DNA from: Auxenochlorella pyrenoidosa
Taxonomy: Eukaryota > Chlorophyta > Trebouxiophyceae > Chlorellales > Chlorellaceae
Assembly (NCBI GenBank): GCA_001430745.1
Contig: KQ481962.1
Location: 1,049,015-1,064,763 of the forward strand
Reading direction: 5' to 3'
DNA: 15,749 bases
The notes under the pieces are model-generated. The model saw nothing but the letters and a program-made list of their open reading frames with translations. It did not search any database and had not been told where the DNA came from. The position numbers and the translations under genes were made by a program. Shown here in pieces: positions 1 to 7,805 of this stretch (position 1 is its first letter; the number at the start of each line of letters is the position of its first letter).

Positions 1-1164
1 TGAAATGCCGGGTGCTGGGTGTGGGAAGTTGGCGCAGGACCACTTTATGGGCTGTCACTTGACGGGTTGAAGGAGAGGGCTTGACCCTTTCGGAAGCAGG
101 GTTGATAAAGAAGAACTACGCTGTTGGTTTCGGGTTGATCTTTATGAAGTAAACAGGTACACGCAGCCCTAAATGGCGGCGAGTGCACAGCAGGCTCAGC
201 ATCCGTGGGAATCGCCGATTGACGGTTTGTCCGCCCCTTCAGCCTCAACCCTTCATGATCGCATGCCGCCCCGCAGCTTGTCAGCCTCTGCCAGGCACTG
301 CAGCTGCCCTGCGGACCGAGAACATACCGTATTAGCACTGTGCAGGCCTGCTCCTACACCCGCACTGTATGCAAAGAACTCAGATCCTGTACAAGCAAGC
401 GCGGAGCAGTGCTTGACTGCTCTGCCGGCCGCCTGCGGCATGTGCGCACAGCCAGCGCGGCGCCACCACGTTAGGACGGCGAGCTCGAGGCTGCCCTTGC
501 CGCTGTCCCCCACATGCGCTCCTTTCCCAGACCAAGTTGCAAGTAGCGCGTAAAGCAGGTCGTGCGGGCTCGCCGGGATGGGCTTGTCTGGGCTGCCCTT
601 TAGCCGCCTCATTTGCCACTCAGTACCCCCTCCCTCAGCAAGTGGTATCCAGGCCGCCTGCAGCTCCAGGCCTGGTACAAGCTGCTGTAACCCCATGGGT
701 TTTTGTCTGCACACACCGTTAGGATTGGTATAACCATGTCGACAAGCAGGTGGAAGCCTCAAATGCTACCTGCTGCTGGACAAGCACCTCAGAGGCGGCG
801 CCAGAACAGCCCAGTGCCTCTGCTGCTTTCGTAGGTTTATCAGCAGCACAAGCAGCCAGTAATCTGTACAAGCCTGAGGTGTAACAACATGCGGCATTTG
901 GACAGCAGCCCCGCCCCTGCTTATCAGCTTTGGTGCCCAACTGCCGCCCAGCCGCCGCGTTCAGCGGAATGGGTGGCGGGCAGCACGCCGAGCGCCAGCT
1001 TCCATGCTGTCCCTGGCGTGCATCCGTGTTATTTAGATTTGGCTCGCTTTCTGCGACCCACCTCCGCTTTCGTGACCACCGCTGCACGACTCGACAGCCG
1101 CGAGCAGGGTTTGCCCCGCCTCCGCACCGACAGCCCTTCCGCCGGCTTGTAGCTTGCAAACAGG
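1..1164. other. Gene-free 5' flank (upstream 3' region plus promoter of first membrane-protein gene)
   Basis: I can support no gene here. Short open frames occur on both strands, the longest at 762-253 (-) with 169 codons, but none resembles a known family and none joins to a neighbour by matching splice phases. Two plus-strand TGTAA motifs, the usual chlorophyte polyadenylation signal, lie at 686-690 and 880-884. The stretch to about 900 could therefore be the 3' UTR or flank of a gene to the left, leaving about 280 bases as promoter and 5' UTR for the gene starting at 1165. No TATA box or tRNA is evident. A low-expressed or fast-evolving gene cannot be excluded. Confidence 0.4.
880..884 (+). 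promoter_or_regulatory. Candidate polyadenylation signal TGTAA of an upstream gene
   Basis: TGTAA is the common green-algal poly(A) signal. This copy lies 281 bases before the first ATG of the downstream gene and is the last plus-strand copy before it. A second copy is at 686-690. The five-base motif is common by chance, so confidence is low. Confidence 0.25.
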
Positions 1165-2874
1165 ATGGTGGACACCGGCGCCCTTCGCACCCCGGGCTTC
1201 TGGCTTCGGGTGGTCCAGGTGAGCCTGGCGGAGGGCAGGGCCAGCGCCGCTGCCGCTGCCGCCGCACGCCGGATCTCGCTCATCTGAACGCAAGTTTTGG
1301 CAGCTTTGGCAGCGTGGTATGCAGCGTGCGAGCCCGTTTGTAGCACTGGGGGGAGGGGTGGCAGCAGGCTGGCGGCTGTGGAATTGGTAGCGTTGGCAGT
1401 TTGCGCTCCCAGTACCAGCACGCTCAGCAGCTTGCTGCTCCCCCTCCCCCTGTCCCGCAGCTGGTGTTTGGCATCATTGCGTGAGTGGGCAGGGGGGGGG
1501 TCTTGGCTGCCACCCAAAGGCATGTGCTGGCGTGCCTGCGTGCGGTGCAAGCCCTGGCGTTGCCTGCTGCTGGAACTGTCCACCTAGAGTCTGCTTGCCT
1601 GCCGCGTACCGCGCTCCCACGTGCAGCTTTGCGGTCGTTGCCGAGTACTCTGGCTGGTCGCGTGTGGACTTTGCGGTGAGGCTCTGGTGGTATCAAGTGG
1701 GACAATGCAAAGCATGATCAGCGACGGTTCTGCCCGCCCGCCTGCCTGCCTGCCACTGCGCAGCCCTGTGCACTGCGCGTGACTGGCCCTTTGTGCACCG
1801 TGCTCCCTGCAGATTTTCTGCGGCGTTGTCACCATGCTCGCGAGCCTGGCACTGATGGCCTGCCTGCTCCTGGGTATTTCGGCGGTGAGCTTTCCAGGGC
1901 ACTGCAGGCTGGGAGGCGCAGACACACCTCCCCCCATCCGAGAGCACAGGCTGTGTCATGCGCACCATGGGCGGGCCTAGCAAACTTGCCTGGCTTCCGA
2001 CCCGGAGGCCACATCCCTTTGGTTGCAGCCTTCCTATGCCTCAGCCTTGCACCCCACCGCTTGCTTGCCTGTGCGCCTTGCTGATCTCCTGGCTGAGCGG
2101 CATCGGCGCACCCTCCACCCCTCCTGCAGGTCCGCGGCCTGCCGTCTCTCGTCTACGACGGCCTGTTCTGGATCTTCTGGCTCGCCTGCGCTGCTGCCCT
2201 GAGCGACTCGCTGTCCGCCATGGACGGCTGGGGCTGGTGAGTGTTTGTGGTTCTTGGGGCACACCTTTGAGGCACGCGTGGAGGAGCGCAGGCCCTGCCC
2301 CAAGTGAACGCACAGTCGGCCCTTCCTGCAATGAAGCCCATGCTGCAACCTGGCTTGCCCTGCTTGAAGTGCACACATACCTGCTCCCTGCCACGATGCA
2401 GGTACGGCTTTGGCAGCTCAAAGAGCCGGCTGCAGGCGTCTGTGGCCTTCTCCTGGCTGACTTGGTGCGTCCTAGACCAGCGCCCTGCCCGGCTCCTTTG
2501 CTGCTGTCTCGCTCGGCTGCCTGCGCAGCGCTGTTTGGGCGCATCGGCCGCATGTGTGCTTGCTGCGGGAGCAGCAGTGTGCAGCCAGGTGGTGCACATA
2601 GCACGACAGCCTTGGCCGGCTGGGCCTGCCATCCAGTGATGTCCACTTCAAGTGGCAGCCACCGGCCTCTGCCCTGCCCTCCCTCCGACCCTGCCCGCTG
2701 CTGTCGCCACCCCGCAGGTTCTCCTTCATCGGCTCCATCTTCTTTGACGTCATGGACCTGCGCCGCGGCGCCGGCACCGGCCTCAGCCGCAGCGCGGCCC
2801 CCGACGCCATGGACGCCAACACTGCCAAGGGCGCGCCGCCTGCTGGTGCCGCCGTCGCTGTGGCGACTGTCTGA
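1165..2874 (+). CDS. MARVEL/CASP-like four-pass membrane protein, tandem copy 1 (173 aa)
   Basis: Seven exons: 1165-1218, 1461-1480, 1627-1675, 1813-1884, 2130-2236, 2402-2464, 2718-2874. All introns are GT-AG and all phases join. The product has four hydrophobic segments, about residues 12-32, 42-65, 69-89 and 113-131, with both ends predicted cytosolic, as in MARVEL proteins of vesicles and membrane-apposition sites. Arg15 in TM1 and Asp75 in TM3 match the Arg/Asp pair shared by MARVEL and plant CASP-like families. An EY-G motif follows TM1, a V/ARG triplet precedes TM3, and WIFWLA and ASVAFSWLTW mark TM3 and TM4. Exon 2 is only 20 bases. The Ala/Pro-rich tail, about residues 132-173, is the longest of the three copies. 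The start was chosen because the other copies also have 17-18 residues before a phase-0 first intron. Membership of the fold is fairly sure; cellular role and substrate are unknown. Confidence 0.8.
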
Positions 2875-3166
2875 GGTGCTCGTGTGGCGCGCACAGCCCA
2901 GTGGCAGCGCAGGCAGAGCGCCACGATGCCCGGCCATGGCAGTGTGCCCCTGCGCGCCTGCCATCACCTTCAGGCGTGCATTTCTCAGGTCACATGGACT
3001 CTACGGCCAGAACCAAACAACTCAGCTTTTGTGCTTGTAATTTCTGGAGCTCTTGCGCTCACAACGACTGCCTGCCGGGTGCTGCTTACACAGCCCGACT
3101 CTGAACTTGTCCTTGCTCTACTTCCACTGCTTGCTTTCGTGTGCAAATGAAGCTTTCCCTACCCCT

Positions 3167-3171
3167 TGTAA
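3167..3171 (+). promoter_or_regulatory. Candidate polyadenylation signal TGTAA of copy 1
   Basis: The TGTAA lies 293 bases after the copy 1 stop codon in a locally T-rich stretch. An alternative copy is at 3036-3040, 162 bases after the stop. Either fits the long 3' UTRs usual in green algae; the sequence alone does not decide between them. Confidence 0.4.
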
Positions 3172-3291
3172 TTGTGGCAAGTCAGGGTTAGCATGGTGGA
3201 TTTGACATGGCCTGCTGGTTCGGCAGCAAGTGCGCCGCAGCCTTGCGCCGCCTTTGCAACTGGCTTTGCAGGTTTTCCAGCGCGATATGCC

Positions 3292-3411
3292 GATCGAACC
3301 CTTGCACATTCCTGCGCATGTCTAGGGGACTGCTTGGCTTTGATTGCCTGCGCTTGATCGTCGAGTGCAGCGCATCACACCCAGCAGCCTGGAGATCGAA
3401 CTCACTTGCAC
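3292..3411 (+). repeat. Direct bipartite repeat GATCGAAC-n-CTTGCAC upstream of copy 2
   Basis: GATCGAAC, one base, CTTGCAC lies at 3292-3307. GATCGAAC, three bases, CTTGCAC lies at 3394-3411, about 100 bases downstream and 135 bases before the copy 2 ATG. All 15 fixed bases agree. The downstream half extended by its flanks, CACTTGCACC (3403-3412), recurs at 5395-5404 ahead of copy 3. This could be a transcription-factor site pair or a decayed duplication. Confidence 0.3.
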
Positions 3412-3545
3412 CCTAGTCCTCCGTTTCACGTGTCAGAACACAAGGAGCAGCCACACCCGGCTCCCAAAGGCAGCACTCAGTCCCGCCGGAGCAGATTGGC
3501 AGTGAAGCGCAGGCTCGGGCCCTCGACACTCTAGCAATTCCAGAA

Positions 3546-4843
3546 ATGGCGGCCGAGGGAATCAAGAGCGGCGCCTTTGTGGTCCGCTTCTTCGAGGTGC
3601 GCTGCCTGGGAGATGGGCCGCGGAAGACAACGCCCCTCCCGCGTAGGGCTCCCAGGAAACGGGAGTGCGTCGTGAAAGTACTGCAAGCGTGTTGTCACGC
3701 GCGTGGGTGCAGAGCGCAGAGTTTTGCAAGTGCGGTGACGTCAACGGTGGGCGCGGCGCCACGGGACCCCTCGACCTGTCGGCAGAACTTGTTGGGCCCG
3801 GCCCGTGCACTGGGATGACAGGGTGCCAGTAGTTGACAGCGCATGCACAGTGCACATGTGATGCCATGCCGGCCCTCCCCCCGCCTCCATGCAGATGATC
3901 TTTGCCATTGTGGCCTTCTCCACCGTGGTTGATTACGACGGCCTTTCGCGCATCAAGTACGTCATGTTCACGGGCATCACCGGCTTCATCCTCGCGCTGT
4001 TCTTCATGGTTGCGTATGCCGTCGGCATCGGCGCGGTGAGCACACACGCTCCGACTTGCCATCGTCTCTCACCAGGCCAGCCAACCCATGCCGGCTGCAC
4101 CTGTCGGCACTCGCCATCACACCTCCCAGGCTGCTGCATGGAAGCATCTCCCGGGCGGGGAGAAAGATGCGGGCTGTGCAGGCGCTGGCCAGGGCCGCGC
4201 CCTGTACGACTCAAGCCGCTGTGCTTGCCGCCACTGGCGGGCCCCCCTGCTGGCGCGTGCGCCTCGCGCAAGCTGCACTTCATCCGTTGCGTCCACAATC
4301 CCCCCCGCCCCTGGCAGGCCCGCGGCATCATCGCCTTTGTGCTGGACGCCATCTGGGCCATCTTCTGGCTGGCCGCCGCCGGCTGCGCGTCCTCTGTGCT
4401 CACCGATTACAGCGACTTTGCGACCAGCAAGCTCAAGGCCAGCGTGGCGTGAGTGCCTGCCCGAGCAGCGCCGCCCCTTGCGTGCACTGTCCTGCATCGC
4501 GGCCTTCTCAAAGTTAGGGACCAAGCAGATGGACAGGGGGCCATGGGTGCTGTCCTGAAGTGCGCCCGGCTTCCGGTTCCCATGAGTGCGACTGCTTGGA
4601 GCAAGCAGGATGGTGGGTGCGCAGGGGCGCCCCCTGTGCAAGGCCTCGTCCCTGTGGCAGAACTCAGGGTGCCCCCTCTGGACCCCCCCCCCCCCCCCCC
4701 CTCGCAGCTTCTCCTGGCTGGCCTGGTTCCTGTGGTGCATCTCCACCTTCCTGTCCTTCAAGGACTGGCGCGGCGGCGTGTCGGGCCCCGCCCCCACCGG
4801 CCCCCCCGGCGGCATCCCCAACTCCTCGGTCAGCATGGTCTGA
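3546..4843 (+). CDS. MARVEL/CASP-like four-pass membrane protein, tandem copy 2 (152 aa)
   Basis: Four exons: 3546-3596, 3895-4035, 4318-4448, 4708-4843, joined by GT-AG introns with agreeing phases (0, 0, 2). Four membrane segments lie at about residues 10-29, 40-64, 68-90 and 105-125. Arg14 (VRFFE) in TM1 and Asp74 (LDAIWAIFW) in TM3 align with the same residues in the neighbouring copies. VVDYDG follows TM1, ARG precedes TM3, and KASVAFSWLAW opens TM4. The tail is short, rich in Pro, Gly and Ser, and ends SVSMV. It is the clearest MARVEL match of the three and has the fewest introns: the phase-0 intron before the MFTGI segment in copies 1 and 3 is absent here. Its last intron sits six codons earlier than the corresponding intron of the others and ends in a 19-base C tract. 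MARVEL proteins act in membrane trafficking and lateral membrane domains; the specific role is unknown. Confidence 0.85.
4683..4701 (+). repeat. C19 homopolymer serving as polypyrimidine tract
   Basis: Nineteen consecutive C residues sit directly before the CTCGCAG acceptor of the last intron of copy 2. It is a likely slippage and sequencing-error hotspot, and an unusually pure C-only polypyrimidine tract. Confidence 0.85.
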
Positions 4844-5628
4844 GCCGGCCCACCGCGCACGCCGCGCACGCCCCGCGCCGCCTCGCCAGCGCCGGCAAGC
4901 GCCCTGGTGATTTCGTCTGGCGGCTTCCTGTGAGCCTGGCAGCGGCCGCGGCGGCGCGCGGAAAACTCAACAGCGGTGGTCGGCGCAGCAGGCGTGCGCA
5001 GCGCAGGGGCGGTGCCTGCGGTTGCCGGCCGCCGATGACTTGGGGCGCCATGCACCTCCCACTGCTCAGCCTGCCAGCAGGACTGGCCGGCCCGACAGTG
5101 ACACCTTAAGTATACCTGGCACTCGCATGCCGCATGGTCTTTGCGCCCAGGTGGCCGTACCGGCTGGCCACAGCCCGCCATCGCTTTCTTTGCTGTCCCG
5201 CCTGGCCATGGCGCCTGCATGAGTGCCCACATAATCACCTTTGCTTCCCGCACTGCGCCTTTTCCAGACCCCCTTGCCATTGGTCCTCACTCGTGATTCG
5301 TCCCGTGCTGTGCCCAGCGGGGGCGGGCCCCGCCCGCGCCTGCTGGCCGGCCCCCTTGCTTCCCATCCCCTTGTCTCACCATCCCGCCTACCTCCACTTG
5401 CACCATCAACGTTGAGCGCAAGTAATGCCGCATGTAACTGCAAGCAAGTGGCGAGACAGGGGCAAGTTAAAAGTTGCGGGCGGCTTGGATGCTATGCCAC
5501 TGTGCGGCGCCATGCCTGCTGCGTCTATTTCGCGAGTCTTACGCCCATCCGCAGCAATTACACAGCCTTGCTCTATCACTTGGACTCGCAACGGAGTTTC
5601 GGGCACATATACACACTCAATCGCAAAC
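4844..5628. other. Intergenic: 3' region of copy 2 and promoter of copy 3
   Basis: No gene is supported. The left 500 bases are GC-rich and contain no TGTAA. The first plus-strand TGTAA is at 5433-5437, so copy 2 would have a 3' UTR of about 600 bases. From about 5420 base composition becomes clearly more AT-rich and stays so into the first two exons of copy 3. The motif CACTTGCACC, also found ahead of copy 2, lies at 5395-5404. Confidence 0.4.
5433..5437 (+). promoter_or_regulatory. Candidate polyadenylation signal TGTAA of copy 2
   Basis: This is the first plus-strand TGTAA after the copy 2 stop at 4843, and it lies 192 bases before the copy 3 ATG. If real, the copy 3 promoter is very compact or overlaps the copy 2 transcript end. 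Confidence 0.35.
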
Positions 5629-7376
5629 ATGGGAGATGGCGGAGTCGCGAAAAGCTTTCCGTTCATCTTGCGCTTCTGCGAGGCGAGTCGTGGATATAAA
5701 TGGGAGCAGTGGCGCCTGTTGCAGGCCGCGGCACAGCTCTCGCGCCAGCTTCGGAACGCGGAGGTGGAGTTCTCAGCTCTTGCTGAATCCCACCGAACTC
5801 CGCTGCTTGCTGGCAGGAGCACACAGTGCTGCAGCTCCGCTCTGGTGTCGAGATCTGGCGCAGCGGTGCGCACAGCAACACCTTGCACACCAGCGGCTGC
5901 CGTCCCAGCACGCCACCTGGTACGTTGCTGCCCCCCTGGCAATCCTGCAGATGATCGGATCAATAATAGCCTTTTCGGTGATTGTGGAATACCGAGGACC
6001 AAGCGAGTACAACTACATTGTGAGCCTGCAGGGCAGGGGGAGCTGGCTGTCTGGGTGCGCACCTTGCGGGGGCGTTGCATCCCTGCAGGCTGAAGGAGGA
6101 CACAGGGTGCACACCAACCACGCTTTGCGCCATCAGTTTCCTTGTGCAGCCTAGCCATATATATTTAATATGCTGCACAGGTCCCATGACTTGGTCAGCA
6201 CCATATGGCGATGCTCGCGCTGCCCTGCTGAGCGGTGCTTGCCGCCGCCCGCCCCCCCTTTGCCCCTGCTTGCGTCCAGATGTTCACTGGCATTAGCGGG
6301 CTGGTGCTCTCTTTCCTCTACATGGTGCTGTACATGACAGGCGGCAAGGCGGTGAGTCGCGCAGGGCGCTGCCAGGGTGCGGTATGCGGGCGGCCCCGCC
6401 TAATTGTTCAGTGCTGGTGCTCCTCGGCTAGAAAGCTTGGGGGCCTCGGGGCTGGATCCCATGACCAGCGGTGGCTGCGAGGGCGCAGCCCAATGCTCCT
6501 GCTGCTGTAGCCTGTGCACAGCGTGGATGGGACATGCAGTGCCCACAGCAGCACCCCGGGCCTCGTGCCCCCACTGCATGCGTGGCTCCTGCTTATGCCT
6601 CCCTGCACGCGTTCTCCCGGCCCAGGCACGCGGCAAGGTTGCTGCCATCGTAGACGGCCTCTGGTTCATATTCTGGATTGCCGGTGAGCAGCGAGTAGCA
6701 GGGAGGGGGTGGCCCCCTCGCTGGTGGCTGCTCGCTCCCACCTGCCGCACCCACTTGCATGCCTTCCCCAGTGGCCGCACCCCCAACTTTTGCCTGCTCG
6801 CATTGCCTGTGCGCCGGGAAGGCAGGCCCTGGCCATCCTGCCTGCCCTTCGCCGCGCACGCCACTTGCGCCTGCCGGCACAGCCCAACACAGCGCACGTC
6901 CCGCCCCTCATTGTGCTGCGCGCCGCAGCCGCCGGTGTGTCCACCCACCTGCTGACCAACGACATCACCAACAACAGCCGCACCCGCGCCAGCTGCGCCT
7001 TCTGCTGGATCACCTGGTGCGCTGTGCCTGCTGGCCCCGACTTGGGACCCCGACTTACTGCTGGGCCCCCGTGCCCCGCCAGCTGTCACAAACTGCAGCG
7101 CCTGCTTCTGTCCCATCCGCCACATTCGGCGCTGGACCCAGAGGGCAGCTTGCTGCAATTGGACAGCATCGGGGTACAGAGTGCTGGGCCGCCTGGACTG
7201 CTTCACCTCCCAATCCTTGCCACGTCAGCTTGGCGAAGCGGGCTGTATGCTGGCCCAGCACCTGGACCTGTCCCACCCTTACAAGTGAGGCTTCGCTGCG
7301 GCCGACCCGCTGCAGGTTCCTGTGGACGCTCTCCCTGGGCGTGAGCATCCAGGAGACGAGAGGGTACGAGTACTGA
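5629..7376 (+). CDS. MARVEL/CASP-like four-pass membrane protein, tandem copy 3 (133 aa)
   Basis: Six exons: 5629-5682, 5951-6019, 6280-6351, 6626-6683, 6929-7016, 7316-7376. Intron 1 has a GC donor (GAG, then GCGAGT); the other four are GT-AG. All phases join. Membrane segments lie at about residues 11-31, 42-65, 69-90 and 105-121. Arg15 (ILRFCE) in TM1, EYRG after it, ARG before TM3, Asp75 in TM3 and WFIFWIAA match the upstream copies. The tail is only about a dozen residues and ends GYEY. The first two exons use AT-rich codons such as ATA and TCA, unlike the neighbours. The frame of exon 1 is open upstream to an ATG at 5425, but the 18-residue first exon matches its paralogues, so 5629 is preferred. 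The exon 2 frame is also open across the intron, giving an alternative unspliced N-terminus. Fold is fairly sure; role unknown. Confidence 0.75.
5683..5684 (+). other. GC splice donor of intron 1 in membrane-protein copy 3
   Basis: The exon ends GAG and the intron begins GCGAGT. The junction falls where copies 1 and 2 have a GT donor in the same phase (0) after 17-18 codons, so the GC site is placed by comparison with its neighbours. Confidence 0.75.
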
Positions 7377-7523
7377 GCGCGCGTGTCAGGGCCAGGTGCT
7401 GCCTGGCGGCCAGCCGGGTGTGGCCAGAGCTGTGCGGCGCGCGGCCCGCCGTGCACACACTGCGGCAGCGACCCGCCAACCATCCACGTCCGAGGGCGCT
7501 CGATAGTTTTCCGATCCCATTCA

Positions 7524-7572
7524 CCTCCTCCCATCCCTCCCATCCCATCTCCATCCATTTATCCCATCCCCC
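7524..7572. repeat. CCCATC-type simple repeat, G-rich on the minus strand
   Basis: Irregular tandem copies of CCCATC/CCATC run through this stretch. On the minus strand they read as repeated GGGATGG, just downstream of the candidate poly(A) signal of the M32 gene, where a G-rich downstream element would lie. Confidence 0.6.
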
Positions 7573-7613
7573 ACATCGATTGCCTGTCATCTCGCCCTCG
7601 TCACTGGGTAAAG

Positions 7614-7618
7614 TTACA
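7614..7618 (-). promoter_or_regulatory. Candidate polyadenylation signal TGTAA of the M32 gene
   Basis: TTACA on the plus strand reads TGTAA on the minus strand, 188 bases after the stop codon of the peptidase gene. It is followed by a G-rich minus-strand stretch. It is the only minus-strand copy I found between the two stop codons. Confidence 0.5.
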
Positions 7619-7765
7619 AAGTGGTATGACCTCAATAAAGGCGCAGGCCCCGGCAGGTGGCGGGTGCAGTGAGGCCAAATTGCAGATCTCGGGGCTCGCG
7701 GGACGAGGCTGACAGCTGCATGCTGCTCAGCCGCTGGTCTGACCAAGCCGGGTGGAGCTGGCCGA

Positions 7766-7783
7766 GGGTGGGGTGGGGTGGGG
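7766..7783 (+). repeat. G-quadruplex motif, four G-tracts with one-base loops
   Basis: The plus strand reads one GGG and three GGGG tracts separated by single T residues. This fits the standard intramolecular G-quadruplex pattern with the shortest loops. It lies in the 3' UTR region of the M32 gene, on its template strand, and in the 3' flank of copy 3. Confidence 0.7.
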
Positions 7784-7805
7784 TGCGGTGGTGCTGCCTG
7801 GAGGC

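Larger units (their letters stand above)
2875..3545. other. Intergenic: 3' region of copy 1 and promoter of copy 2
   Basis: No coding exon is evident. The left part holds two plus-strand TGTAA motifs (3036-3040 and 3167-3171) that could end the copy 1 transcript. The right part, about 3180-3545, would be the copy 2 promoter and 5' UTR. It contains a repeated bipartite motif, GATCGAAC then CTTGCAC, at 3292-3307 and 3394-3411, and a palindromic G-box core CACGTG at 3427-3432. No TATA box is evident. Confidence 0.45.
7377..7805. other. Convergent 3' junction between copy 3 and the M32 peptidase gene
   Basis: The two genes end tail to tail with 429 bases between their stop codons. No coding exon is seen. 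The stretch holds a minus-strand TGTAA at 7618-7614, a plus-strand AATAAA at 7634-7639, a CCCATC-rich repeat at 7524-7572 and a G-tract array at 7766-7783. No plus-strand TGTAA was found, so the end of the copy 3 transcript is not fixed; with AATAAA the two 3' UTRs would overlap by some tens of bases. Confidence 0.5.

Noticed and set aside
253..762. 169-codon minus-strand frame in the left flank
   Set aside because: No family resemblance, no matching splice partner; treated as chance.
2041..2967. 308-codon open frame on the minus strand over copy 1
   Set aside because: Antisense shadow of GC-rich exons and introns; no recognisable motif.
1958..3040. 360-codon open frame on the plus strand
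   Set aside because: It starts in an intron and ends in the 3' flank, crossing several exons of copy 1 and their introns out of frame. The translated sequence has no family resemblance.
3285..3310. GGGTTCGATC on the minus strand, like a tRNA T-loop
   Set aside because: The flanking bases do not form a T-stem and no acceptor or anticodon arm fits around it.
3427..3432. G-box CACGTG upstream of copy 2
   Set aside because: Kept only as a note: the same hexamer occurs inside other introns of the window (for example near 1619 and 10964), so it is expected by chance in this composition.
4117..5280. 387-codon open frame on the minus strand
   Set aside because: Antisense to copy 2 and its 3' flank, low-complexity Ala/Gly/Arg/Pro product, no motif. 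The plus strand carries well-phased MARVEL exons.
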